A stretch of DNA of 49,718 bases from positions 1 through 49,718 of the forward strand of contig CAKZTZ010000007.1 of the NCBI GenBank assembly GCA_937921695.1. The letters run 5' to 3'. Positions 16,423-24,918 of this stretch are shown here, in pieces; positions within the stretch are counted from its first letter, which is position 1; each line of letters begins with the position of its first letter. The position numbers were made by a program, and so were the translations under genes. This stretch comes from an uncultured Sulfolobales archaeon (GTDB lineage Archaea > Thermoproteota > Thermoprotei_A > Sulfolobales > Acidilobaceae). Below the pieces are notes generated by a model. The model made no database searches and was not told where the DNA came from. It saw only the letters and a program-made list of their open reading frames with translations.

Positions 16423-17403
16423 TTAGGAGCCCCTGAGATACCTGTCTTTTAGGCCTGTGGCTTCCAGAGCGTCCATTAGCGGCTTGAGGTGCTCCTCTGC
16501 ACTCCTCTCCTCGAACTTGACGAAGATGGCGGAGACGAATTTCCTCATTAGGTCTGGCCTGTTGTTAAGCTCTATTAAGGCGCTCTTAATCTTACGTTTA
16601 AAGTCTTCTGGGAGGTTCTTGGAGACTAGCACTACGTGAGCTGGGACCGGCCCCTGCTTCTCGAGGACCCTACTATTATTCATGGCCTCCCAGTAGAGTC
16701 TGAGGGGGACATCTCCAGCCATTATAGTTACATCAACGTGACCCTTCTTTAGAGACTCCCAGCAGGCGGCATAGCTTCCCGCGAACACCACCTCGCCGAA
16801 GAACTGTCGGGGGTCAACCACAGGCTTCAAATAGCCGAGCTCCACAAGCCTATACATTGGGAACACGTAGCCTGAGGTTGACAGCTCACTAGGGAAGCAC
16901 ACCTTCCTACCCCTAAGCTCCTCTAGACCCTTATAAGGCGAGTCCTTAAGCACGATCCAGTAAGAGTAATAGTAGGGCGCCGCTACGTTAACATTATCTA
17001 TAACGACATCCCTCACCTCCGCCAAGAGCATCTCAACATCAGCCACGAAGAGGGCTAAAGAAGCCGGCAGAGTTCCCACACCCAAAGCCACATGGGCATG
17101 CCCGAATCTTAAAGACTCTACTATAGCCGCAATACTCGTCGGGAAATAAAGCTCCACATCAACCCCTAGTCTAGATTCTAGGAAGGATTCAAGCTCCCTA
17201 GCCTCCGCCTCAACCCTATCCCTGGGTATCGGGTTAACCACGATTACTATCTTCTCAGGAGCCCTCTCCTCAGGCTTAACTTCGAGAGACCTCGATAAAT
17301 AGAAATACCCGGCAACACCTGCTACTACCAACAGTAGCACTACTGCTACTATAGCCGTTAACATTGTCCTCCCTTTTCCCGCTATCCTCTCACGTGGAGA
17401 CAT
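16423..17403 (-). CDS. phnD: Phosphonate-type ABC transporter substrate-binding protein (PhnD-like), membrane-anchored
   Basis: A 326-residue protein. An N-terminal hydrophobic helix (MLTAIVAVVLLLVVAGVAGY) serves as anchor; no lipobox Cys follows it. The body begins KIVIVVNPIPRD and shows LESRLGVDVELYFP, GHAHVALGVGTLPA, SYWIVLKDSPY and GRKVCFPSELSTSGYVFP, the pattern of PhnD/PtxB-type periplasmic binding proteins. It is the first gene of the phnDCE operon. The upstream region has a TATA-like element inside a spaced inverted repeat, described separately. Confidence 0.85.
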   Translation of the reverse strand: MSPRERIAGKGRTMLTAIVAVVLLLVVAGVAGYFYLSRSLEVKPEERAPEKIVIVVNPIPRDRVEAEARELESFLESRLGVDVELYFPTSIAAIVESLRFGHAHVALGVGTLPASLALFVADVEMLLAEVRDVVIDNVNVAAPYYYSYWIVLKDSPYKGLEELRGRKVCFPSELSTSGYVFPMYRLVELGYLKPVVDPRQFFGEVVFAGSYAACWESLKKGHVDVTIMAGDVPLRLYWEAMNNSRVLEKQGPVPAHVVLVSKNLPEDFKRKIKSALIELNNRPDLMRKFVSAIFVKFEERSAEEHLKPLMDALEATGLKDRYLRGS

Positions 17404-17419
17404 CCCCCAGCACCATGTA

Positions 17420-17462
17420 AGTGGTAGAATAAAAGGAGTATTATATTAACATATATACCACT
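17420..17462 (-). promoter_or_regulatory. Probable phnDCE promoter with flanking inverted repeat
   Basis: AGTGGTA (17420-17426) and TACCACT (17456-17462) are perfect 7-bp inverted arms flanking an AT-rich stretch. On the minus strand this reads as a TATA-like tatatatgttaatataat. The arms sit on either side of the likely TATA box upstream of the PhnD-like gene. A repressor operator is possible, but no regulator gene is adjacent. Confidence 0.4.
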
Positions 17463-17585
17463 AGAATAACTATAAAAAAATCTAAAAACATGTAGTTGCT
17501 CTCATAATAGGTTTTTGCTGAAAAACATTCTAAATAAGATAGATTCTAAAGCCATTTAAATAACCCAGGTTACAATAGCGTGGAC

Positions 17586-18155
17586 CTAGTTTTTTACAGC
17601 CACCACATAGTATGCTATCTTATTCTCGCCTTTTTCTATTACGTTGAAAATGTTATCTACTGCTCTTAGAACTTCCTCTTTAGGTTTTAACAGCATTTGG
17701 GGGCTGTGAACTATTAGTTGTCTCGGGTTTAAATCAACTATTATTAGTATTCCCCCGTTTCTGAGTGTTCTCTTATGCTCTCTTAAAACCTTCTCTATAT
17801 CATCTAAGTCTATATGATGCATTGTAGTGTGGTTGACAGCGTAGTTGAAGAAATTATCCTGGTAGTGGAGGGCTCTAAGATCCCCCCTCTCTAGGGTTAA
17901 CATTCCCTTTCTAATATAGCTCCTATAAATGATCTTGTTAAACGATATAGAAGCCTGGCTTATGTCAACACTATAAACTTTAGCTTTAAGCCTTTCAGCA
18001 AGCCCCAAGATAATACTGAGGTTTGAGCCGAAGCCCGAGGCGGCCTCGAGGATGCGCGACTCAGGCATTGTTATAAACTTAGAGTATACTTTAGAAGCTC
18101 CTATTAGAAAATCTACAGCCTTAAACACAGGTTGGGGGATATAGTGGAGCAACAA
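17586..18155 (-). CDS. Class I SAM-dependent methyltransferase, unknown substrate
   Basis: A 189-residue protein. Motif I is RILEAASGFGSNLSIIL (residues 34-50), VYSVDIS follows at the end of strand 2, ERGDLRALHY is motif II-like, and AVNHTTMHHIDLDD precedes GGILIIVDLNP. This is the UbiE/methyltransferase-11 layout for small-molecule or lipid substrates, but the target cannot be read from the sequence. The start is TTG 18155 or the adjacent TTG 18152. The surrounding DNA is AT-rich, and it is divergent from no close gene. Confidence 0.7.
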   Translation of the reverse strand: MLLHYIPQPVFKAVDFLIGASKVYSKFITMPESRILEAASGFGSNLSIILGLAERLKAKVYSVDISQASISFNKIIYRSYIRKGMLTLERGDLRALHYQDNFFNYAVNHTTMHHIDLDDIEKVLREHKRTLRNGGILIIVDLNPRQLIVHSPQMLLKPKEEVLRAVDNIFNVIEKGENKIAYYVVAVKN

Positions 18156-18240
18156 TAGTTTACCAAGTATTCAAGCCTCATTTAACCCTTAAAACTATAA
18201 ATATAGAGCATAATGTTAACACAATGCTAGACGCTCCACG

Positions 18241-18501
18241 TCATCTAGCAGCTATTTTGCACGGTAGAAAGGGTTCGCACCGTTCTCGAAGCTCTGTAGC
18301 TTTCATCAAGATGCCTGCTAAGAAAACATAGTTGTAGGTTAAACTCTCTAGGAGACTGCAGGCCTCATAGGAATGCTTTGAAAGAAGCTCTTCAAATGAG
18401 ACACCGTAATTTAAACGTGAAAGAAAATCTAGCCTAGAATATAAACCTGCAACGTCAGGGTCAACAAGCTTCTTCACTTTTACACGAGCTTCAAGGGTCA
18501 A
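18241..18501 (-). CDS. Small helical protein of unknown function
   Basis: An 86-residue frame starting at TTG 18501 with GGTG about eight bases upstream. It is mostly charged and leucine-rich, probably all helical: LYSRLDFLSRLNYG, then LLSKHSYEACSLLESL. Four Cys residues are present, two in the C-terminal RCEPFLPCK. I recognise no family. Codon use (AGG, CTA, GCT) resembles its neighbours, which supports a real gene. Confidence 0.45.
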   Translation of the reverse strand: MTLEARVKVKKLVDPDVAGLYSRLDFLSRLNYGVSFEELLSKHSYEACSLLESLTYNYVFLAGILMKATELRERCEPFLPCKIAAR

Positions 18502-18580
18502 AGGGGAAACACCATGCTATATAGTTTTTCTAAGGGTTTCACTTTTAATGACGATCTTGAAATTAGCCCCTCACAGTACC

Positions 18581-18619
18581 TTTATAAAGCTTAATCCTCT
18601 ATAACATATGTGGGCTTAA
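18581..18619 (+). promoter_or_regulatory. TATA box and ATGTGGGCTTAA start-site motif
   Basis: TTTATAAAGC (18581-18590) is a good archaeal TATA box. ATGTGGGCTTAA (18608-18619) lies about 25 bases downstream, where transcription should start. The same 12-mer recurs at other predicted starts in the window. It would give a leader of about 55 bases for the gene at 18666. Confidence 0.5.
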
Positions 18620-18665
18620 ATTACGAGTGTTCAGCGTTTTATTTTGAGGCATTGGGGGGGTTAAT

Positions 18666-19730
18666 GTGGTTGGGGGAGGTCTTGCTGCTGGGACTCCGCT
18701 TCTTTCCAGGGTTGAGGGTGTCTTATCTGCGGTTTACGTTGAGGATCTTTGTAGATACTTGGAGTTTGGGGTTAGGGTTGAGGTTTTAAGTTTGAACCCT
18801 GAAGATTACATGGTTAAATTTGTTGATGTTAAAGCTTGTGAGAGTGTTGAGGCATCTACTAGTTTTGATGTTGGCTTTAGGGGGGGTAGTTTTAAGGTGG
18901 CTGGGGACTATGGAGTCTATGTTGTAAATAATATAGGTAGGATTGTTTTAAGGAATGCTTCTAGAATATCCCCTGGCAGTTTTCTAGTGTCATTCATTAG
19001 GATGAGGAGTGGTGATGACATGGATAGGTTCCTCGACCCTAGGATTACATATTCTAACATAGTCCCTTCTATAACATGCTGGTCTCACGAGTGGTACGAT
19101 ATAGTCTCTAGGTTTCAAAGCCCCCTTTTAAAGTTTATGGAGGCGTGGAGTGGAGAGAGGTCTAAGGCTGAGGACCCTTTTAAAGCTAAACTATCTAGGG
19201 TTAAGAAGAGGCGCTCGAAGAGCGTGAAATGCTATGAGAACCATCTCCAAGCTTATCAAGACGCTTGGACTAACAGGATCCTAGGGTTCCCCACGAGCCT
19301 AGTGAAAAGCGGCTCGAAACTATGCACCACCATATATTATAAGGAGGGTAGGGGTAGAGATTTAATGGAGGGCATCCCTACAGCCCCTCTGAGGTCTCTT
19401 AAAGCTCTCTTAAAAGGCTCGCGCCAGTCTGCAGCAGTCAAATACCTTATGATCCACAAGAACCTTCACACAGTATCTAAGAGGATAGCTAAGCTCATAG
19501 TATCACACTTACTATGTGGAGGCTTAACTATAGGCTCTGAGGGCCCTGTCATTGAGGCTTTAAAGAACTCGACACTACTAGCTTTCGGAGACCTAACTGT
19601 AGCTAGAGTCGCTAAAGTGGAGAGCGCCCCCTACAAGGGCTTAGCTTATAGGATCAAGTTGGGGGAAGGTATGGGTGTTTTCGCGGGAGGCATCCCCGTT
19701 CTCTTAGAGTCTAACCGCCCCGGGACATGA
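18666..19730 (+). CDS. Stand-alone Hint/intein-like protein, apparently splicing-inactive
   Basis: A 354-residue protein with no obvious homologue by eye, but its ends look like an intein without exteins. Residues 5-17 GLAAGTPLLSRVE resemble intein block A with the expected Cys1 replaced by Gly or Leu. Residues 75-108 (SFKVAGDYGVYVV followed by ASRISPGSFLV) resemble block B, with AGDY in place of TxxH. The C-terminal APYKGLAYRIKLGEGMG and VFAGGIPVLLESN resemble blocks F and G, with LES in place of HN. The middle 200 residues (IPTAPLRSLKALLKG, IAKLIVSHLLCGG) may be a degenerate homing-endonuclease region. GTG 18666 has a G-run about six bases upstream. The 3' end overlaps the convergent DUF72 gene by 20 bases. 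An unrelated fold remains possible. Confidence 0.5.
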   Translation: MVGGGLAAGTPLLSRVEGVLSAVYVEDLCRYLEFGVRVEVLSLNPEDYMVKFVDVKACESVEASTSFDVGFRGGSFKVAGDYGVYVVNNIGRIVLRNASRISPGSFLVSFIRMRSGDDMDRFLDPRITYSNIVPSITCWSHEWYDIVSRFQSPLLKFMEAWSGERSKAEDPFKAKLSRVKKRRSKSVKCYENHLQAYQDAWTNRILGFPTSLVKSGSKLCTTIYYKEGRGRDLMEGIPTAPLRSLKALLKGSRQSAAVKYLMIHKNLHTVSKRIAKLIVSHLLCGGLTIGSEGPVIEALKNSTLLAFGDLTVARVAKVESAPYKGLAYRIKLGEGMGVFAGGIPVLLESNRPGT

Positions 19731-20472
19731 GCATTTTAAACCTTAAAGCGTCATCGTAGGAGTGCACGTTATTAAACATTATGTAAGCCTCTTTAGCGCC
19801 GAAATCCTCCACTATAGCTGCAAGCCTTGCTAGATCCTCCTCAGTATACTTGTATTTATAGTTGACTTCGACGCCGCCGAGGCCGTGGAGCCTAGCATAT
19901 AAAACATTCTGGTCCCGGGGTGGCATCCTATTTCTCAGCACGTCGCCCCCTATTAATACTCCTGACTCAGAAGCTACAGCCTTAAGGGATTCAAAGCGGT
20001 CCCACCAATCCCCCCTAGGCTCCCACACTATTAACTTACCCCTCCTTTCTACTGAACTGAAGAATTTAATGGCGCCCTCTAAGTTAGCCGTGCTAAACTT
20101 GAAACTTGGAGGGGTTTGAACAACTATTACTTTAGCCTTAAGGATCTCTGCAGCTTTTAAAGTAACGTTCCAAGCCCACAACGTAGCCTCGTTAACCTTG
20201 AGGTGCCCGAAAAGCCTCATATCACCAGGTACAGGTTGTTTGAGCCTAGTCCAGAGGTTTCTGTTATACTCGTGTGACACGAGCATCCAAGCTTTAACCG
20301 TGAACTCGAAACTTTCGGGAGCCTCATTCCTCCACGTTGTGAACGTCTTCTCCATTCTCGGGTCGTAGAACGTTTGCTGCACCTCTAGGGCTTCCATGTT
20401 CTCATAGTGTAGTTTTCGCGCTCTCTGGAAGCCGCAAGTGCCTATTATTAGCCTTGCCAAAGATGCTCCCAC
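19711..20472 (-). CDS. DUF72 (YecE-like) TIM-barrel family protein
   Basis: A 253-residue protein. The N-terminus IIGTCGFQ, then EALEVQQTFY, FEFTVKAWMLVSHEY, IVVQTPPSFKF, LIVWEPRGDWW and the ending EAYIMFNNVHSYDDALR are the successive conserved strands of the DUF72 family. The biochemical role of the family is not known. It is read on the same strand as the AbrB-ACT regulator, about 56 bases downstream of it. It ends overlapping the convergent Hint-like gene. Confidence 0.88.
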   Translation of the reverse strand: MGASLARLIIGTCGFQRARKLHYENMEALEVQQTFYDPRMEKTFTTWRNEAPESFEFTVKAWMLVSHEYNRNLWTRLKQPVPGDMRLFGHLKVNEATLWAWNVTLKAAEILKAKVIVVQTPPSFKFSTANLEGAIKFFSSVERRGKLIVWEPRGDWWDRFESLKAVASESGVLIGGDVLRNRMPPRDQNVLYARLHGLGGVEVNYKYKYTEEDLARLAAIVEDFGAKEAYIMFNNVHSYDDALRFKMLMSRGG

Positions 20473-20528
20473 TAAATTCTTTTTGAAAGAGAGGCTAATT
20501 GGGGGCTGCCTAAGTGTTATAGTGGGGG

Positions 20529-20948
20529 TTAGAATCTGCTTTCGAACTTTTTAACCCTAACCTGTATGACTACATCTAAATCTTCTAGTTCTCTCCTTAT
20601 AGTTTCCACGTCTGTGTCCGCTATGCTCATATCTATTACTATTGTGCATCCAGCTTCTTCTCCTCTAGCTATGCTAGTGCATTTTGAAGCTACTATGTCA
20701 GCCTTGTGCCTAGCCAATACTTCAGTAACTGAAGCTAGGGAGCCTGGCTTGTCGACCAAGTATAGGTCCAGCTCGTATATCATCTCCCCCTTCCCAGTTA
20801 TGGGGCTGACGATTATCTCCCTCTTCTCGAAGTCCGCTATAATAGCCATAATCATGCCAGGCTCTATGCCCAAAGCCTCCCTCATAGTTTGCGGTATAGT
20901 TATCCTACCCTTAGAGTCTACTTTAACTATCTCAGACACTCTAACCAT
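20529..20948 (-). CDS. AbrB-type DNA-binding domain fused to an ACT domain (regulator)
   Basis: About 139 residues from ATG 20948, which has GAGGGTGG six bases upstream; GTG 20957 is covered by this site. Residues 1-48 (SEIVKVDSKGRITIPQTMREALGI) form a swapped-hairpin AbrB/SpoVT-type DNA-binding domain. Residues 58-139, starting YELDLYLVDKPGSLASVTEVLA, form an ACT domain that usually binds an amino acid. The architecture predicts an amino-acid-responsive transcription regulator. Neither ligand nor targets can be inferred here. Confidence 0.85.
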   Translation of the reverse strand: MVRVSEIVKVDSKGRITIPQTMREALGIEPGMIMAIIADFEKREIIVSPITGKGEMIYELDLYLVDKPGSLASVTEVLARHKADIVASKCTSIARGEEAGCTIVIDMSIADTDVETIRRELEDLDVVIQVRVKKFESRF

Positions 20949-21386
20949 AGATTCCACCCTCTAAACACCCACGGAGATGTGGGTAATCTAAAGATTTTAA
21001 ATTTAACTAGAAGAACTAATTGGATCCACATAGCCAAAAGGCTCGGAGGGCTCCTAGCCCACATTACTCGTTCTTCGGCGTCCACCACAGTCCTCATTGC
21101 CTTATAAATAAAAAGGAGCTTAAACCTTATATACTAGTATAGCATTTCCCTATAACCACCTAGTATTTCTAAATACTCGTCAATATCTAACTATCAATAT
21201 GTTCGAATTGACCGCCCCCAACAGTTTTCCACATGAATTAGGCTGAAACTATTAAGCACAAGCCCCCTAGGGGGCCGAGTTTTCTAGGGGATGGTGATAA
21301 ATGACCCTCCAGAGGCTCTGATTAATCCTCGACAAACCCGGGGAGGAGCCTGGTGAGGCGTGTGGTGTTTTTCTTTACGGTTGAAA
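20949..21386. other. Gene-free region with palindrome and GC-richer islands
   Basis: About 440 bases between the AbrB-ACT start and the pcm stop. It includes a likely TATA box for the AbrB-ACT gene (ttaaatttaaaatct on the minus strand near 20990-21004), another TATA-like ttataaata at 21101-21110, and a perfect palindrome at 21262-21275. An imperfect stem-loop lies at about 21309-21353, with GGCTC (21314-21318) pairing GAGCC (21346-21350) and CCA pairing TGG. A non-coding RNA is possible but none is recognised. Confidence 0.4.
21262..21275. repeat. Perfect 14-bp palindrome GCCCCCTAGGGGGC
   Basis: A self-complementary sequence centred on CTAG in the gene-free region downstream of pcm. It could be a protein-binding site, part of a structured RNA or a terminator for the pcm transcript. 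No partner copy was noticed. Confidence 0.6.
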
Positions 21387-22082
21387 CTATGTTTCCCAAA
21401 ATCCCGCTATGGCTTCCCTCTCGTTTTTCCACCCGTATTCACCTATTAATGGTACGAAGACTACTTCCAGGTCTCTTACGATTTCTATTTTCCCGTCTGG
21501 TCTTTTATAGACTATGAATAGGAATTGTAGGGGTAGGGGGCCTACGGGCGCTACTAGTATGCCTCCGGGTTTGAGCTGGTTTATGAGGGGTTCTGGGATT
21601 CTGGGTGCTGCTGCTGTTACGATTATTTTATCGTAGGGTGCTTGGGGTTCATAGCCTTTGGAGCCGTCTCCTACTATTACTGTGACTCTATCAGAGTACC
21701 CTGTTCTTTCCAGGTTTTTCCTGGCGAACTCTGCGAGCTCCGCTATCTTCTCTATGCTCCATACGTGGCCTTGGGGGGCTACTATTTCGGCTAGTATGGC
21801 TGCCTGGTAGCCTGAGCCTGTCCCTATCTCTAGAATTTTATCTCCAGGCTGTGGGTCTAGAAGCTCGGTCATGTGGGCTACTATGCTGGGGGCGCTTATT
21901 GTTTGATTATATCCTATTGGTAGGGGTCTATCGTCATAAGCATATTCTCTAACATTTTCAGGCACGAAAAGCTCTCTGGGAACTTTGAGCATAGCCCTTT
22001 CCACTCTGGATGTCCTTATATAGCCTAGGTTCTTCAAAGCATATACGAGCTCTTCCCTCCTTTTAACGTATTCTGAGCTCAA
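21387..22082 (-). CDS. pcm: Protein-L-isoaspartate O-methyltransferase
   Basis: Repairs isoaspartyl residues in aged proteins using SAM. The family signatures are LPIGYNQTISAPSIVAHMTE, the SAM-binding KILEIGTGSGYQAAILAE, VIVGDGSKGY and YDKIIVTAAAPRIP. The length of 231 residues is normal. The start is TTG 22082. It is divergent from the M28 peptidase gene, with about 110 bases between them. Archaea, and thermophiles in particular, commonly carry this repair enzyme. Confidence 0.95.
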   Translation of the reverse strand: MSSEYVKRREELVYALKNLGYIRTSRVERAMLKVPRELFVPENVREYAYDDRPLPIGYNQTISAPSIVAHMTELLDPQPGDKILEIGTGSGYQAAILAEIVAPQGHVWSIEKIAELAEFARKNLERTGYSDRVTVIVGDGSKGYEPQAPYDKIIVTAAAPRIPEPLINQLKPGGILVAPVGPLPLQFLFIVYKRPDGKIEIVRDLEVVFVPLIGEYGWKNEREAIAGFWET

Positions 22083-22194
22083 CAGTTAGACCCGTGTTTC
22101 TAGCGGGGCTTATTGGAGGCTAAATATAGCTAGTGGGAGCGTGGGAGGTCAAACACTTTAGGGCTCAGTGTTTAAATAACCTAGGGGGGTTATA

Positions 22195-23778
22195 ATGGCT
22201 TCAGGCTTTAACAGTGTGAAGGCTGACATAGAGGTTTTATCTAGAGAACTCTATACGGGGTTTGAAGTTAACAGCGGCTCCCTGAGCGAGGTTAGGGAAG
22301 TTGAAAGGATTAAAGGCTTGATAGAGTCCTACTTGAAGGTTAAAGTTAGAACCCTTGAAGTCCCCCTTTTAACGTGGAGGCTTAAACATTTATCCCTAGA
22401 TCCTAAGCCTGAAGTTGCCGCTACAGCCCCATATGTTGAGTCTTCAACAGTTGAAGCTTTATGGTTTAAAGTTGAAGGGGATGCTACTAAACCCCGGGCT
22501 TGGAGGGGCTTCCCTGAAGGTAGAGTTGCAATAGTGTCTGAGCCTTCAAACCCTGATGACATTAAATTTGCCGCTATTCAAGCTGCTGAAGCCGGGGCCT
22601 CGGCTTTAATAGTAGAGTCTAGGGTCGCCCCTAGAATAATAGTCACCAACGGCTATACAGGGTTCAACTATAACGTGGGAGCCCCCACGCCCATACCAGT
22701 GGTTGTTGTGGAGAATGGGTATAGTTCTAAGTTGGCTCTCCACTCTAAAGTTAGCGTGTCTATTGACGCTAATACTATTGAGGGCTATGGTTACACTATG
22801 GAGGCCGAAGTCACCGGGTCTAGCGAGGACTTCTTCATAGTTGGAGCCCACCATGACAGGTGGTATGGTGGCTTCTCGGACAACGTAATAGGCTTAGCCC
22901 AGGCTATAGTTACAGCTAAAATACTGGGAGAGCATGGTCTCAGCGTTAAACTATTATCTTTCACCGCCGAAGAATACGGGGCTCTAGGGTATGCTTCATG
23001 GTATTGGGCTTGGGGTAGCAGGTTTTACTCTAAACAGCTTAGGGAGTCTCGGGTTCTTGAGCGTGTCGCTCTTCACATAAACTATGATATGGCATCTATA
23101 TCCCCACTTAGAGTCTCAGGGAGCCCCCAGTATGTGGGCTCCGCCCGCGGCGACTCTCTTGAAAGGTGTTGCGAGTGCGCGGAGTGCGATAGTTTCTCCC
23201 TAGCGTCTGCAGGCGCGCCCACTATATGCATGCATAGTCTTTGGAGCCCTGAGGTTAGAGCATTATATCATACTCCCTGGGATGCCCCGGAGAAGAGCGA
23301 TCTCAATATTGCAGCTAAAGCTGTAACGCTAGCGGTTAAAGCAGCCTTAGAAGGCCCCCAGTGGGGTTATATGAGGGGTTTCTTAGAGGAAGCTCTCGGG
23401 AAAGGACCTCTAGAAGCTAGGAGGCTAGCTTACTCTATAAACTCCCTAGCGGAAAGAGTCGGGTGGCCCAGCGTCTACAGGGAGCTGGCCCCAATAGCTT
23501 TGAAAGCAGTCCACTACGGCTCCTACAGGGGTGAGGATGCAGAGCTCCAGGCAGCATGGTTCCCCGAGGTCACTGTTTATGGGAGGCTTTTGGAAGACCT
23601 AGAGTCTGGGAGGGCTCCCCAGGAGGTTTGGATAGCTGGGGATGAGAGGATCCTATACTCCCTTAGAGGCCCCGGGGGTAAACCTTTAAACGCTAAAGCT
23701 CTAGCTCAGCAGTTCAAGAATAACATGGAACTCTTATGGGCCTCCTTCGAAGAACTGCAGGGGAGGCTTTTAAAGTAG
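22195..23778 (+). CDS. Zinc peptidase, M28 family, with PA-type insert
   Basis: A 527-residue protein without a signal peptide, so probably cytoplasmic. The co-catalytic zinc site is visible as GAHHDRW (His219/His220, Asp221), FSDN (Asp229), the catalytic FTAEEYG (Glu259, Glu260), HINYDM and LYHTPWD. Residues of about 75-190 look like a protease-associated domain (GRVAIVSE, AGASALIV, IPVVVVE). The C-terminal 150 residues are helical. M28 enzymes are aminopeptidases or carboxypeptidases; specificity is unknown. GGGGGG lies five bases before ATG 22195. A tRNA methyltransferase gene follows ten bases after the stop. Confidence 0.85.
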   Translation: MASGFNSVKADIEVLSRELYTGFEVNSGSLSEVREVERIKGLIESYLKVKVRTLEVPLLTWRLKHLSLDPKPEVAATAPYVESSTVEALWFKVEGDATKPRAWRGFPEGRVAIVSEPSNPDDIKFAAIQAAEAGASALIVESRVAPRIIVTNGYTGFNYNVGAPTPIPVVVVENGYSSKLALHSKVSVSIDANTIEGYGYTMEAEVTGSSEDFFIVGAHHDRWYGGFSDNVIGLAQAIVTAKILGEHGLSVKLLSFTAEEYGALGYASWYWAWGSRFYSKQLRESRVLERVALHINYDMASISPLRVSGSPQYVGSARGDSLERCCECAECDSFSLASAGAPTICMHSLWSPEVRALYHTPWDAPEKSDLNIAAKAVTLAVKAALEGPQWGYMRGFLEEALGKGPLEARRLAYSINSLAERVGWPSVYRELAPIALKAVHYGSYRGEDAELQAAWFPEVTVYGRLLEDLESGRAPQEVWIAGDERILYSLRGPGGKPLNAKALAQQFKNNMELLWASFEELQGRLLK

Positions 23779-23788
23779 GGGTGGGCTC

Positions 23789-24808
23789 TTGGAGGTCGCA
23801 TGCGTTTCAGTCCACAAGTTTCAAGCTGAGAGGGCTATAAAGGAGTTATCCACTTTAAACCTAGTGGACAAATCGTTCAAGATAGGTAGGAGCGGCGACA
23901 TAGTGTGTATACCTGTAGTTGAGGTTGGGGAAGCCCTCGCAGCCCTAGAGAAGGCTGGCTTAGAAGCTAGGGTTGAGTCTATGAGCCTGGAGCCTCTAGT
24001 TAAACCCAAGCCTCTAGGGGAGGTCTTCAGGGGGCTCTCGAGCTATACGCTAATAGGGGATATACTAGTGTTTAACTGGAGAAGCGGGATACCCGACTTG
24101 GAAGTCTATAGGGAGGCGGCCCTCAAAGTTATGAGGGAACAGCCTAGGGTTAAAGCGGCTTTCCTGAAATACGAGACCTGGGGGGAAGCTAGGGTTCAGA
24201 AGCTTGAACACCTAGCTGGGGAGAAGAGGACGAAGACTATACATAGGGAGTACGGCCTCACATTCCACGTTGACATAGCCAGAGTATACTTCAACCCTAG
24301 ACTAGCAACGGAACATAGGAGGATCGCCGAGGAGACTTCAAACGGCGAGAGAGTCCTAGACATGTTCTCCGGGGTCGGAGGCTTCAGCATACATATAGCA
24401 AGCCTTAAGAAAACAAGGATAGTAGCTACAGACATAAACCCTGTAGCTGTCAAGCTCCTAGCGGAGAATATAAGAGAGAACAAGAATCTACTCGGCGACA
24501 TAGCAGTCCTAAGAGCTGACGCAGCATCACTCCCACTACTGTTAAAGCCTGTGTTCAACAGGATAATAATGGACCACCCTACAGCCTCAAAATACTATGT
24601 GGGGGAAGCGTGCAGGCTAGCCGAAAAACAAGCCCTAATACACTATTACACTAGGACAATAACCTGCGAAGAAGCCCGGAGAGAATTCATAGAAAAAGCT
24701 GAGAAATGCTGTGGCAACGTGGAAATAGAATACTGCAGGAAAATACTAGAATACAGCCCATCTCAAGCCATATACAACATAACAGCTAAAGTGAAGAGTG
24801 GAATATGA
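23789..24808 (+). CDS. tRNA (guanine-N1) methyltransferase, Trm5/TYW2 family
   Basis: A 339-residue protein. The N-terminal 70 residues look like the archaeal Trm5 D1 domain. A central KTIHREYGLTFHVDIARVYFNPR leads into motif I VLDMFSGVGGFSIHIA and TDINPVAVKLLAENI. The usual N-x-P-P-type motif reads IIMDHPTASKY, so Asp replaces the expected Asn. Trm5 methylates G37 of tRNA, and relatives carry out wyosine steps. Which one applies cannot be told here. TTG 23789 follows GGGGTGGG by a few bases. It is probably co-transcribed with the M28 gene. Confidence 0.85.
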   Translation: MEVACVSVHKFQAERAIKELSTLNLVDKSFKIGRSGDIVCIPVVEVGEALAALEKAGLEARVESMSLEPLVKPKPLGEVFRGLSSYTLIGDILVFNWRSGIPDLEVYREAALKVMREQPRVKAAFLKYETWGEARVQKLEHLAGEKRTKTIHREYGLTFHVDIARVYFNPRLATEHRRIAEETSNGERVLDMFSGVGGFSIHIASLKKTRIVATDINPVAVKLLAENIRENKNLLGDIAVLRADAASLPLLLKPVFNRIIMDHPTASKYYVGEACRLAEKQALIHYYTRTITCEEARREFIEKAEKCCGNVEIEYCRKILEYSPSQAIYNITAKVKSGI

Positions 24809-24918
24809 AAACAATCTTACACACTAAGCTTTATCCTCCATATAATCCATACACGGCTTTCAACATATATAGTTAAACCCTCAAGCGTCATAACGCCTAT
24901 ATCGGCGGGGGCTGTAAG

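Noticed and set aside
21190-21215. GTTCGAATTGACC resembling a tRNA T-loop
   Set aside because: No flanking stem, anticodon arm or acceptor arm could be built around it.
21290-21335. TGATAAATGA followed by CTGA, reminiscent of a C/D-box guide RNA
   Set aside because: The C box has a mismatch and the D'/C' spacing does not fit; kept only as a general structured-region remark.
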